Shown here piece after piece: positions 36,350 to 45,265 of a stretch of DNA of 64,000 nucleotides. The stretch comes from Coprococcus sp. (GTDB lineage: Bacteria > Bacillota_A > Clostridia > Lachnospirales > Lachnospiraceae): NCBI GenBank assembly GCA_017624085.1, contig JAGANU010000001.1, forward strand, positions 1-64,000, read 5' to 3'. How positions within the stretch are numbered: position 1 is the first letter of the stretch; every line of letters starts with the position of its first letter. The position numbers and the translations under genes are program-made. Under the pieces are notes generated by a model. It was not told the DNA's origin, ran no database searches, and worked only from the letters and a program-made list of their open reading frames with translations.

Positions 36350-36503
36350 TTAGTTCTGTGATATCTCAACATCACCGCTTGTAGTTCTTATTTTACACAT
36401 ACCTTCTGCACCTGACTTTGTAACAGGAACATCAATAGAGCCGCTTGTGGTTTTCACATCACACATTGCTCTTTACCTGCGACAAATATTCCTGCTTAGT
36501 CAT
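36350..36503 (-). pseudogene. Deletion scar: DUF1700 start fused to DUF4097 end
   Basis: Directly after padR, an ATG at 36503 (overlapping the padR stop by 8 nt) opens MTKQEYLSQVK, a typical DUF1700 N-terminus, and stops after 14 codons at 36459. From 36466, in another frame, 38 codons to the stop at 36350 read like the C-terminus of a DUF4097 beta-strand repeat protein (KTTSGSIDVPV, then CKIRTTSGDVEIS). Such proteins normally form the operon padR-DUF1700-DUF4097. I infer one internal deletion removing most of both genes, with a junction near 36466. Confidence 0.75.
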
Positions 36504-36816
36504 TTCCCTTTTCCTCCTTTACTATAAACCTATATATAGACTCAAGCTCCTTCCATTCATTCTTAAACTCTTCTATACGTTGTCTGCCTAAATCTGTTAA
36601 GTGATAATACTTTCTAAGTCTGCCATTGTGCTCCACCGAATTAACCGTAAGAAGCGAACCAGCCTCCAGCCTTCTAAGGATAGGATAAAGTGTTGACTCA
36701 GATATCTTCACATACGGATTCATATCCTTGATAATCTGGTAACCATAGGAGTCCTCATCCTTTATGGCTGCCAGAACACATACGTCAAGCATTCCTCGCT
36801 TCAACTGAATGTCCAT
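36496..36816 (-). CDS. PadR-family transcriptional regulator
   Basis: Winged-helix regulator of 106 residues. Features: MLDVCVLAAIKDEDSYGYQI, the recognition region SESTLYPILRRLEAGSL and the wing NGRLRKYYHLTDLG. ATG 36816 is 7 nt after AGGAGG; ATG 36822 would abut that site. Its own promoter overlaps a dyad likely to be its operator, suggesting autoregulation. The genes it would normally control downstream are deleted (see adjacent scar), so it may now be a solitary regulator. Confidence 0.9.
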   Translation of the reverse strand: MDIQLKRGMLDVCVLAAIKDEDSYGYQIIKDMNPYVKISESTLYPILRRLEAGSLLTVNSVEHNGRLRKYYHLTDLGRQRIEEFKNEWKELESIYRFIVKEEKGND

Positions 36817-36837
36817 GCACATACCTCCTTTTGCATT

Positions 36838-36868
36838 ATACTATACGTTGCATAGTATTATATGTCAA
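36838..36868 (-). promoter_or_regulatory. padR promoter with PadR operator
   Basis: Minus strand: TTGACA (36863-36868), 17-nt spacer, TATAGT (36840-36845). The inverted repeat ATACTAT-N7-ATAGTAT (36838-36844 and 36852-36858) covers the -10 and spacer, a classic repressor position. Confidence 0.75.
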
Positions 36869-36897
36869 GAGGCATTCATCTGTTTATACACAAAAAT

Positions 36898-36950
36898 AGA
36901 GCATATATGTTTGTGAAAAACAACTAAATCTTTCACATCATATATGCTCT
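36898..36950. terminator. Intrinsic terminator of the beta-galactosidase gene
   Basis: Long imperfect stem: AGAGCATATATG (36898-36909) pairs with 36939-36950, and TGTGAAA with TTTCACA. A T-run follows on the minus strand. Confidence 0.8.
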
Positions 36951-37012
36951 GGAATATTCGACCTCTCTGTAGAAAAATCTAAGTGGTTTTTTATTCAGCT
37001 CAAAAGCCGGAA

Positions 37013-38962
37013 TTATACCCTGTCAATTCTGCTTTCGTATGGCATGATAGCCTCCTGCTTGTACATCTTTGTCTCACCTGTGTGATTCATAATTATACGT
37101 ATACCGGAAGATTCTGAGCCCCTATAACAAACCTCAATACCGTCCTCTGTCTTTTCTCCTTTTATATCATTGTCCTTCATAACCTTGTTCATTATAAGCT
37201 TCAAGATAGCCTCATCAAGGCTGCAGGCTAGATAATAAACAGTTCCTTCTCCCTGCTTCTTTCTTGTTACAGCGGCAAATGTGTCATAAAAAGTGTCGCC
37301 ATATGAGAAAAGCACCTCAGCATCAGTCGGCTCTACCATATCTCTAAACACGCTTCCTTCACCGGTAACATTTGTATACTCGCCCTTACCGACAACAGGG
37401 AACTCCTGACCATCCTGGAGACTCTCCGTCTCAACAACGCATAATCCTGCAAAATCACTGTAATTAACAGGTATAACCTGCCCAAATGTAAGATTATTGT
37501 TGACGTCCTTAACCGCTGTTCTGTACGTTAATATTGCAGTACCTCCTGCCCTTACAAAGCTTTTAACCTTTTCCGTAATCTCCGGCTTTTCAACAATCAT
37601 TTGAGGAAGAATAAGTATCTTATAGCCTGACAGATCAGAAGTTTCCGGTATAATATCAACAGGTACATTGACATCGTAAAATGTTTTATAAAACTTTTCC
37701 ATCTCCTTCTGATTATCAAGAAGAATACTCTGTCTCTGTATTCGAAAGGCAGCAAGGCTATCATAATCATACATAATAGCTACCTGGCTCTGTATTGGCT
37801 GGCAAAGCTCTTTTTCATAATGAGCTATGTCCTTAAATGCGCTTTGCACCTCATAGTATTTTCTTCTTTTCACGTTGTCCGCATCAAGTATTCCATAGCA
37901 AAACTGCTCCGCACCCTTAGTAGCACCTCTATATCTAAAATACATCATAGACTCACAGCCATGAGCAAAGCTCTGATAGGACCACATTTTTGCCTGATTC
38001 GGTCTCGGAGTATATCCGGTTACATCATGCCCCTGTGCTCCCATAATGGCTTCTGTTATCCAGAAATTTTGTTTCTTTAATCCTCTTATATAATCGAGAG
38101 AAAAACCTATCTCGTGAGGCTTAAGAGGTTCCTTCTGACCGCCCCATACAGGATAGTTGTTGTACGCAACAATATCAAGATGCTCTGCAAGCTTTGAATA
38201 ATCCAGATGCTTGCTGAAAGCTCCTCCGGGAAGATCATGAATTACTACCGCATCCTTATCAATTTCTTTTATAAGATTAACTTGGAACTCGGCAAAATCA
38301 ACTACTGATTTGCTTCTAAACCTCTCCCAATCAAGACGCAGAGCCGGATTATGTGTAGTTATTGTTGCTTTCGGTATTGGAATCTCTGAAAAATCGTTAT
38401 ATTCCTGTGACCAGAAGGTTGTGCCATAGGTTTCATTCAGCTTTTCAATATCACCCTCAAATTTGTCATTTAGAAATCTTTGAAATGCACGATGACATTT
38501 TTCGCAATAGCAGATATCACTGAATTCATGTCCAAGCTCATTGTCTATTTGCCATGCGACAACAGCACCTTCACCCTTATAATGCTCTACCATTTTCCTG
38601 ATTATTTTCTCTGAATATTCATACATCACCGGTGAATTGAAGCAATACACATGTCTTCCGCCAAACACCCTCTTCTGCCCATTCTCCCACTCTGAAAGTA
38701 TAGAAGGCTCCTTTGCCGCAAGCCATGCAGGAATTGTTGCTGTAGGAGTACCCAAAATAACCTTAAGCCCCTTTGTCTTTGCCTTATCAATCACATAATC
38801 AAAGTATGAGAAATCATATTCGCCTTCTCTCTTTTCCATAATATGCCAAGCAAATTCTGCAATACGTATAACATTGCAGCCAAGCTCAACAATATTATCC
38901 ATATCCTCATCAATCATTGAGATATCCCACTGTTCCGGATAGTAATCGACACCCAACCACAT
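37013..38962 (-). CDS. Beta-galactosidase, GH42 family
   Basis: Cytoplasmic glycosidase of 649 residues hydrolysing beta-galactosides, often plant- or mucin-derived oligosaccharides. The (beta/alpha)8 domain begins WLGVDYYPEQW; the acid/base Glu is in WQIDNELG (about 139) and the nucleophile Glu in WITEAIMG (about 302). A zinc site is suggested by CYCEKCH. The trimerisation domain (about 390-590) and a C-terminal beta domain follow. AAGGAG precedes ATG by 7 nt. No transporter is adjacent. Controlled most likely by the LacI-type regulator upstream. Confidence 0.94.
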   Translation of the reverse strand: MWLGVDYYPEQWDISMIDEDMDNIVELGCNVIRIAEFAWHIMEKREGEYDFSYFDYVIDKAKTKGLKVILGTPTATIPAWLAAKEPSILSEWENGQKRVFGGRHVYCFNSPVMYEYSEKIIRKMVEHYKGEGAVVAWQIDNELGHEFSDICYCEKCHRAFQRFLNDKFEGDIEKLNETYGTTFWSQEYNDFSEIPIPKATITTHNPALRLDWERFRSKSVVDFAEFQVNLIKEIDKDAVVIHDLPGGAFSKHLDYSKLAEHLDIVAYNNYPVWGGQKEPLKPHEIGFSLDYIRGLKKQNFWITEAIMGAQGHDVTGYTPRPNQAKMWSYQSFAHGCESMMYFRYRGATKGAEQFCYGILDADNVKRRKYYEVQSAFKDIAHYEKELCQPIQSQVAIMYDYDSLAAFRIQRQSILLDNQKEMEKFYKTFYDVNVPVDIIPETSDLSGYKILILPQMIVEKPEITEKVKSFVRAGGTAILTYRTAVKDVNNNLTFGQVIPVNYSDFAGLCVVETESLQDGQEFPVVGKGEYTNVTGEGSVFRDMVEPTDAEVLFSYGDTFYDTFAAVTRKKQGEGTVYYLACSLDEAILKLIMNKVMKDNDIKGEKTEDGIEVCYRGSESSGIRIIMNHTGETKMYKQEAIMPYESRIDRV

Positions 38963-38981
38963 ATTTTTTCTCCTTCTCTCA

Positions 38982-38996
38982 GTAAATTTTTTACTA
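38982..38996. promoter_or_regulatory. LacI-type operator O1 upstream of beta-galactosidase
   Basis: AGTAAA-TTT-TTTACT, 20 nt before the GH42 start and just downstream of a TTGACA (minus strand, 39000-39005). The same AGTAAA-N3-TTTACT motif occurs in the terminator of the LacI-type gene. Confidence 0.65.
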
Positions 38997-39138
38997 AATT
39001 GTCAATAAGTTAAACAAGCAATGCACATATACTATGTTTAGCATAGATATTTACTAGCTAAAACGCCTTTTTTATATATAATAATCTACCACATATAACA
39101 TAATAATACAATGAAATATTTACTAAAAACATGTAAAA

Positions 39139-39175
39139 AAAGCCTATATAGTAAATCTTTTACTATATAGGCTTT
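39139..39175. terminator. Terminator of LacI-type gene containing a second operator-like motif
   Basis: A 17-bp perfect stem with TCT loop and a seven-T run on the minus strand. Its apex is AGTAAA-TCT-TTTACT (39150-39164), matching the operator at 38982-38996 in sequence and 3-nt spacing. Confidence 0.8.
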
Positions 39176-39188
39176 CATAATATATATA

Positions 39189-40253
<1,065 letters not shown>

Positions 40254-40274
40254 TTAATTGCCATACAGAAGACT

Positions 40275-40370
40275 TTATTTTGTTATTGTAAATACCTTTG
40301 AAGCTGTACCTCTAACAAGCTTTATCTGATAACCACTGGCTGTATCATTCTTACTCCGCTTTTCTTTCAC
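40275..40370 (-). pseudogene. Short coding-like remnant
   Basis: A 31-codon frame opened by GTG 40370, 2 nt after the bcp stop, with no ribosome site. The end reads ASGYQIKLVRG then SKVFTITK, reminiscent of fibronectin/Ig-like repeats of surface proteins. It could be the leftover 3' end of a lost gene, or chance. Confidence 0.25.
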
Positions 40371-40372
40371 AA

Positions 40373-40825
40373 TTATACTTCAGCAAGCATCTTCTCCGGA
40401 TCATCTGCAGCCTTAACCTTGTCGTTTGCCTTGATGATAATTCCCTGCTCATCAATAAGATAAGTAGTACGAACCACACCCATGGAAACCTTGCCGCACA
40501 TTTTCTTCTCCTTCCACACGTCATAAGCCTCTATAACGCTTCGCTCTGTATCTGAAAGAAGTGTAAATGCCAAGCCAAACTTCTCCTCAAACTTCTTATG
40601 TGATGCAACAGAGTCCTTGCTTACACCGAGAACAACAGCCCCTTTCTCCACAAACTGTGGATACCTCTCGGAATATCCACAGGCCTGCTTTGAGCAGCCT
40701 GCAGTGTTATCCTTCGGGTAAAAATATAATATAACCTTCTTTCCCAGATAATCACTGAGTTTAACCATATCTCCGTTCTGATTTGGAAGTTCAAAATCAG
40801 GTGCCTTTGTTCCTACCTCTAACAT
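40373..40825 (-). CDS. bcp: Thiol peroxidase, Bcp/PrxQ-type peroxiredoxin
   Basis: Thioredoxin-fold peroxidase of 150 residues reducing H2O2 and organic peroxides with thioredoxin. The peroxidatic Cys44 and resolving Cys49 are in TAGCSKQACGYSE, preceded by FYPKDNT; this five-residue spacing is diagnostic for the PrxQ subfamily. AGGAGG precedes the ATG by 7 nt. Confidence 0.95.
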   Translation of the reverse strand: MLEVGTKAPDFELPNQNGDMVKLSDYLGKKVILYFYPKDNTAGCSKQACGYSERYPQFVEKGAVVLGVSKDSVASHKKFEEKFGLAFTLLSDTERSVIEAYDVWKEKKMCGKVSMGVVRTTYLIDEQGIIIKANDKVKAADDPEKMLAEV

Positions 40826-40862
40826 ATATTATTCCTCCTATATTTGATTTATAATTTTACTC

Positions 40863-41369
40863 TTATTCGCCAACTACATTCACCTGGCACATCTTCATTG
40901 TAAGAAGAGCTGCCGCATGTGACTTTGGCGTTACTCCTGCACAGCAGGATGCGTCAACGGTTACATTTATTTCCGGGAAAAGAGCCTTGATAATAAGTGC
41001 ATTTGATACTACACAGATATCTGTGCACAGTCCGATTATCTCCACCTCTTCAAAATTAAAATCTGCCCAACCTGTATACCCAAAGGAAGGCTTATTTATG
41101 ATCGTTGCGCCTTCAACTTCCAGGCCATCAGCAATCTGCCAGCCCTTCGTATCCTCTACACAATGTAATACAGGAAGATTCTTTCCTTCATTTGTCTCAA
41201 GATAATCTTCATAGTGGGTGTCTCTTGTGAATATTATCTCTGCTCCAAGCTGATTATACTCATCAATCTTCTTTTTCACATTAGCCACTATGGCCTGCGC
41301 CTCTAAAGTGCCCAGCGACCCGTCAATGAAGTCATTCTGCATATCCACAACAATAAGTGTCTTCTTCAT
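40863..41369 (-). CDS. Isochorismatase/nicotinamidase-like cysteine hydrolase
   Basis: Protein of 168 residues with the catalytic triad of this fold: Asp9 (VVDMQNDF), a mid-sequence Lys region, and nucleophile Cys in GLCTDICVVSNAL (about 117-121). FTRDTH and the metal-like His in the middle suggest a nicotinamidase-like member (NAD salvage: nicotinamide to nicotinate), but the family is broad. CGGAGG precedes the ATG by 7 nt. Confidence 0.82.
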   Translation of the reverse strand: MKKTLIVVDMQNDFIDGSLGTLEAQAIVANVKKKIDEYNQLGAEIIFTRDTHYEDYLETNEGKNLPVLHCVEDTKGWQIADGLEVEGATIINKPSFGYTGWADFNFEEVEIIGLCTDICVVSNALIIKALFPEINVTVDASCCAGVTPKSHAAALLTMKMCQVNVVGE

Positions 41370-41455
41370 AAGCTACCTCCGTCAGGACAATTTGTACACA
41401 ATGCTGATTGTCCATTTCCCCTGTTCTTTGTAATAACAAAACTTTAATCTAGCCA

Positions 41456-42010
41456 TTATTTCTTAAGCTTAAAGCCATCAGAGAATGCATTTCCGACCAC
41501 TTCACCCATAGACATATACGTATGATTTGCAGCGTCAAAAGCGATAGGCTTTAGCTTCTTTATATCAATCTGTCCTTCAGTAAGAATAGACTCATCTACT
41601 GAAATATTAACAATCTCACCGATAAGAATACCATTCTCATAGCTCTTCACCTTGCACTCAAGAGCGAACGGAAGCTCGTCAATAAGGGGAGCATTCACAA
41701 ATTGACTCTTTGTTGCATGAAATCCGGCTCTTGCAAACTTGTCCGGCACCTTGTTTGCAGTCTCAACACCTACATAGTCGCAAGGAACCACTGTCTCCTC
41801 CGTAGCTACACTAACCGTAAACGCCCCGGTCACCGCAAGATTATCTGTTGTCTTGTGCTGTGACATACTAATTGAAACCTCATTTGAATCTGAAATCATT
41901 CCCCACGCAGCATTCATTGCATTTGGTACTCCGTCTTTGTCGTATGTACCAACAACAAGCACCGGCATAGGAAATAACCAAGGCTTTACACCAAAATCCA
42001 CTCTACTCAT
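41456..42010 (-). CDS. Flavin reductase-like FMN-binding split-barrel protein
   Basis: Protein of 184 residues with the split-barrel flavin reductase features: PMPVLVVGTYD, NAMNAAWGMISD, TKSQFVNAPLI and ECKVKSY. It binds FMN and transfers electrons from NAD(P)H or another donor; the partner is unknown. AAAGGAG precedes the ATG by 7 nt. Neighbouring genes are small redox and transport genes on the same strand. Confidence 0.85.
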   Translation of the reverse strand: MSRVDFGVKPWLFPMPVLVVGTYDKDGVPNAMNAAWGMISDSNEVSISMSQHKTTDNLAVTGAFTVSVATEETVVPCDYVGVETANKVPDKFARAGFHATKSQFVNAPLIDELPFALECKVKSYENGILIGEIVNISVDESILTEGQIDIKKLKPIAFDAANHTYMSMGEVVGNAFSDGFKLKK

Positions 42011-42104
42011 TGTATCACTCCTTTTTATTTAATATATAAACTGCTTTAATAATTGTATCATCAACAGTTTTTCATAAACAAGATTTTTCACTACAAACTT
42101 TTTT

Positions 42105-42881
42105 CTATCTTAATCTGCCAAACACGAGAATTACAACTCCAAGCAACACAAGCACAACTCCAACTACACGGTTAAGAGTCTCAGGCTTCGCCTTATTTGC
42201 ATATACCGCAGCTATTCTTGCCCATACAAATGTGAACAATATGCAAAGTGTTATCACAAGTACATCAGGCATATCTCCAAAGGAAAAATGAGATAACGAG
42301 CCTGTAAGTGCTGTGAAAGTCATAATAAAAACGCTTGTTCCAACAGCAGTTTTAAGCTCATAGCCAAGTACGCTTGTCAGAATGAGAAGCATCATCATTC
42401 CGCCGCCCGCTCCGACAAAACCACAGATAAATCCAACGAATGCTCCACATATTACAGAGCCACCAACGCGTTTCTTTTTGCTTACAGCCTCCATATCACT
42501 CCTTGTTGTCATAACCGGCTTAACGATAAACTTTACTCCAAGAAATACTGTCATCATAGTACTGAAATTTCCCATTGTCTTTGCAGGGACAATGCTTGAA
42601 ACATAGCTTCCGATTATGGTAAACAACAACACAAATAGCATCATCAGGATGCCATTTTTTATATCAAGGTTATTGTTCTTTTTGTAGGTATACGCAGATA
42701 CGGCGCTGGCTAAAACATCAGAAGCAAGGGCAATGCCTACCGCAGTATACGGCTCTATACCAAGGAAGGAAATGAGCAGCGGGCTAATTACCGCAGCTGC
42801 ACTCATACCGGCAAAACCTGTTCCGAGACCGGCTCCCATGCCGGCAAAAAAAGTAATAATAATAGTTTCTAAAAGCTTCAA
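42105..42881 (-). CDS. TauE/SafE (TSUP) family membrane transporter
   Basis: Membrane protein of 258 residues with about eight helices in two related halves, each with the family's small-residue motif (GLGTGFAGMSAAAVISPLL and GFICGFVGAGGGMMML). Members move sulfite, sulfonates or other organic anions. The start is TTG at 42881, 9 nt after GGAGG; no ATG is suitably placed. It may relate functionally to the YeiH-type exporter at 17 kb, but no link is shown. Confidence 0.85.
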   Translation of the reverse strand: MKLLETIIITFFAGMGAGLGTGFAGMSAAAVISPLLISFLGIEPYTAVGIALASDVLASAVSAYTYKKNNNLDIKNGILMMLFVLLFTIIGSYVSSIVPAKTMGNFSTMMTVFLGVKFIVKPVMTTRSDMEAVSKKKRVGGSVICGAFVGFICGFVGAGGGMMMLLILTSVLGYELKTAVGTSVFIMTFTALTGSLSHFSFGDMPDVLVITLCILFTFVWARIAAVYANKAKPETLNRVVGVVLVLLGVVILVFGRLR

Positions 42882-42940
42882 CTTCTACTTCCTCCACTAA
42901 TCAGAAAGGAAATCTTTTATCTCCTAATAATGATAAATAT

Positions 42941-43330
42941 TTACTTAATATCATACATTTCTGCGGTTTCTCTATCTCTGTACTCATGCTTTTCATAGTA
43001 GCCAATAAGTTTACCTTCATCCCTCAAGGCCACCATATACACGTCCTTATTTTGCTTAGCATTGTAATATGTATATACTATGTTGTTTGCCTCAGATTTC
43101 GAAAACCATTCAACAACCTCACGTATTTTATTCACAGAATTCTCATTGTGACAATCAAGCAGGCTTTTTCCTAAAAGTAAAGCTCCGCCACGCTTCTCGT
43201 AGTACTTTATGGCCGCAGGATTCATATATATTATTTCATGCTCTAAATTACATATTACAACTGAGCATCTGTCCTGATCTATTATACTTTTAGTATATTT
43301 TTCTAATTCATCCAATTCATATACCTCCAT
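42941..43330 (-). CDS. PAS domain protein
   Basis: Small protein of 129 residues formed almost entirely by one PAS domain (VVICNLEHEIIYMNPAAIKYY, LLGKSLLDCHNENSVNKI, then the sheet region). The CHNENS segment recalls the PAS domains of DUF438 proteins. No output domain is attached. The ATG at 43330 abuts an AGG; an in-frame TTG at 43315 has GGAGG at 8 nt and could be the real start. Confidence 0.7.
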   Translation of the reverse strand: MEVYELDELEKYTKSIIDQDRCSVVICNLEHEIIYMNPAAIKYYEKRGGALLLGKSLLDCHNENSVNKIREVVEWFSKSEANNIVYTYYNAKQNKDVYMVALRDEGKLIGYYEKHEYRDRETAEMYDIK

Positions 43331-43409
43331 CCTCCATATATTTAACCATGCCTATTATATAACGATATCTTCCTTGTAAAAATATAGATTAAATAAAAAA
43401 TATTACAGA

Positions 43410-43922
43410 CTATAGCTTTAACGTCATCTCATGCCACTCTTCCCCTCCCCAGGTAGAAGCTGCAATTCCCTTTTCCTCAAAGCCCATCCTTACATACATA
43501 GGAACCTTGTCATCAAGGCATGTTAAAATAAGCTGTTTCCTTCCATTATTCCTTTCTCTTTCCGCATACCTTCGGACAATCTCGCCAGCAAGTCCCTGTC
43601 CTCTGTATTCCGGTCTTACATCAAGGCCCACCAGCATAATATTTTTCCCGTCTTTTCTGTTAAGCCTCTCATTTATAAAGAACTCATCTCTAAAAGCATC
43701 TTCATCTGTTGCAATTCCATTTAAAAAACCAGCAATTTTGCCAAATTCTGTGTCATAAGCAACCATAAACAGCTCCGGCACATATCCGATTCTATCCTTC
43801 ATGGACTTCTCTGTGCAGGCTTCGTGTGGAGGAAAGCATATCTGTTCAATCAAAACTGCCTCACATGCCTCCTCCTGTCGTATATCTCTAAATTCATATC
43901 TTGAAAAATCGTAACACTTCAT
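43410..43922 (-). CDS. GNAT-family N-acetyltransferase
   Basis: Acetyl-CoA-dependent acetyltransferase of 170 residues. The acetyl-CoA site is LDVRPEYRGQGLAGEIVRRY (motif A) and the C-terminal part YVRMGFEEKGIA is the motif B strand. Substrate unknown. AAAGG lies about 11 nt upstream of the ATG. Confidence 0.85.
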   Translation of the reverse strand: MKCYDFSRYEFRDIRQEEACEAVLIEQICFPPHEACTEKSMKDRIGYVPELFMVAYDTEFGKIAGFLNGIATDEDAFRDEFFINERLNRKDGKNIMLVGLDVRPEYRGQGLAGEIVRRYAERERNNGRKQLILTCLDDKVPMYVRMGFEEKGIAASTWGGEEWHEMTLKL

Positions 43923-43998
43923 AAAACAACAACACCTTTCAAATATAATACTATTCTTGATATACGAAATTCATTATAATATAAGTTCAAACAAAAAA

Positions 43999-44025
43999 CC
44001 ACTAGAGAGTCTTTCTCTCTAGTGG
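43999..44025. terminator. Intrinsic terminator of the ridA-OCD operon
   Basis: CCACTAGAGAG / CTCTCTAGTGG stem (43999-44009 and 44015-44025), loop of 5, followed on the minus strand by TTTTTT. It marks the end of the eight-gene catabolic operon. Confidence 0.88.
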
Positions 44026-44082
44026 CAATATTATTAGCACAGACACGACTACCCCTTTGCATTCGCACCCATGTTAATGTTA

Positions 44083-45225
44083 TTAGAATAAGTACGGCTT
44101 GTCCCAAAGGTTGAGCTTTGTTCCGATACCAAGCTCAAGTGCCTTCTCATAACACTTCTTACCCCATGCAACGTCTTCAACAGGCATTCCTCCTACTGAG
44201 TAGATGATAACCTCATCATCAGACTTTCGACCTTCCGCTTTTCCTGAAAGTATAGCGCCAAGATTAACTATCTTATCCTTTGTCAGCTTACCATCATGAA
44301 CAAGATCCATCCAGAGACAACCTGGAATATATACCTCGTTGTAAGTTGGATATGGATACTCTTCAGCCCAAGCCTCATAAAGCTTGATATTGTCACATAC
44401 AAGCTTAGCCTTGCCGCTACATATATAGTCATCTGAAAAATCGCCTGATCCTGGGATACAGAACAATGCGCCCGGCTTAATCCATGACTCATCTATGAAT
44501 GGATACTGGCTTCTGTCCATACCCATTGAAGTTGATGTGGCAAAGCTTAATATATCTGAATCCCTTACACACTCCTCAACTGTGTCAACAACCTGAATTG
44601 TTGTGAACTGTGGCAGATGCTCCTTTACATATTCTATGCATCTGTCAATCGAAGCCTTTCCTCGACCCTTAATCTTAAGTGTATCAAGTGTAGGACGTAG
44701 TGCGGCAAATGTTTCTACAGCCGTGATATTGATAACACCAGGACCAACAATACCAAGAACCTTAGCATCCTTAACGGCGAGATTCTTAACACCCACACCA
44801 GGAATTGCTGCTGTTCTATAAGCTGAAAGAAGGTTTGCTGACATAAGTGAAAGCGGAGCTCCTGTATCCTTGTCGTTGAGCATAACCATGAGGATTGATC
44901 GTGGAAGACCCTTCTCTCTGTTCTCTACATTTGAACCATACCACTTCATACCTGCCATAGCTGTCTCACCACCTACATAAGCAGGCATAGCCATGAATCT
45001 TCTGTCAGGTCCTGCCTTTGGCATGTTTGGAAATGGCGGATTCTCCGGAAATGATACCATGGTACCGTGTGAGTTACCATTCTCACCACCCATTATGTAA
45101 TCACCCTTATCCAGTGTGATAAGAAGCTCCTCCATACATTCTGTACAAGCTACTACATCATTTACACCAGCCTTAATCATATCCGGCTCACTTAAATATA
45201 ATAAGTCAATCTTTGCACTACTCAT
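44083..45225 (-). CDS. Ornithine cyclodeaminase/mu-crystallin family protein
   Basis: NAD(P)-binding protein of 380 residues related to ornithine cyclodeaminase, ketimine reductases and alanine dehydrogenase of this fold. MAMPAYVG, the core GMKWYGSNVENREKGLPRS and the Rossmann site VLGIVGPGVINIT (Gly-x-Gly-x2-Asn) are visible. Homologues are commonly labelled tyramine oxidase subunit B, a name I do not consider evidence of function. Last gene of the operon starting with ridA; a cyclodeaminase or imine-reducing step downstream of amine dehydrogenation fits context. AAGGAG precedes the ATG by 8-9 nt. Confidence 0.78.
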   Translation of the reverse strand: MSSAKIDLLYLSEPDMIKAGVNDVVACTECMEELLITLDKGDYIMGGENGNSHGTMVSFPENPPFPNMPKAGPDRRFMAMPAYVGGETAMAGMKWYGSNVENREKGLPRSILMVMLNDKDTGAPLSLMSANLLSAYRTAAIPGVGVKNLAVKDAKVLGIVGPGVINITAVETFAALRPTLDTLKIKGRGKASIDRCIEYVKEHLPQFTTIQVVDTVEECVRDSDILSFATSTSMGMDRSQYPFIDESWIKPGALFCIPGSGDFSDDYICSGKAKLVCDNIKLYEAWAEEYPYPTYNEVYIPGCLWMDLVHDGKLTKDKIVNLGAILSGKAEGRKSDDEVIIYSVGGMPVEDVAWGKKCYEKALELGIGTKLNLWDKPYLF

Positions 45226-45265
45226 AACAACACTCTCCTTTTCATATGATATGTATGTTTATAAA

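Noticed and set aside
44083..45225. Label of tyramine oxidase subunit B for the OCD-like protein
   Set aside because: The name circulates for homologues, but nothing in the sequence indicates tyramine as substrate; the fold assignment is safer.
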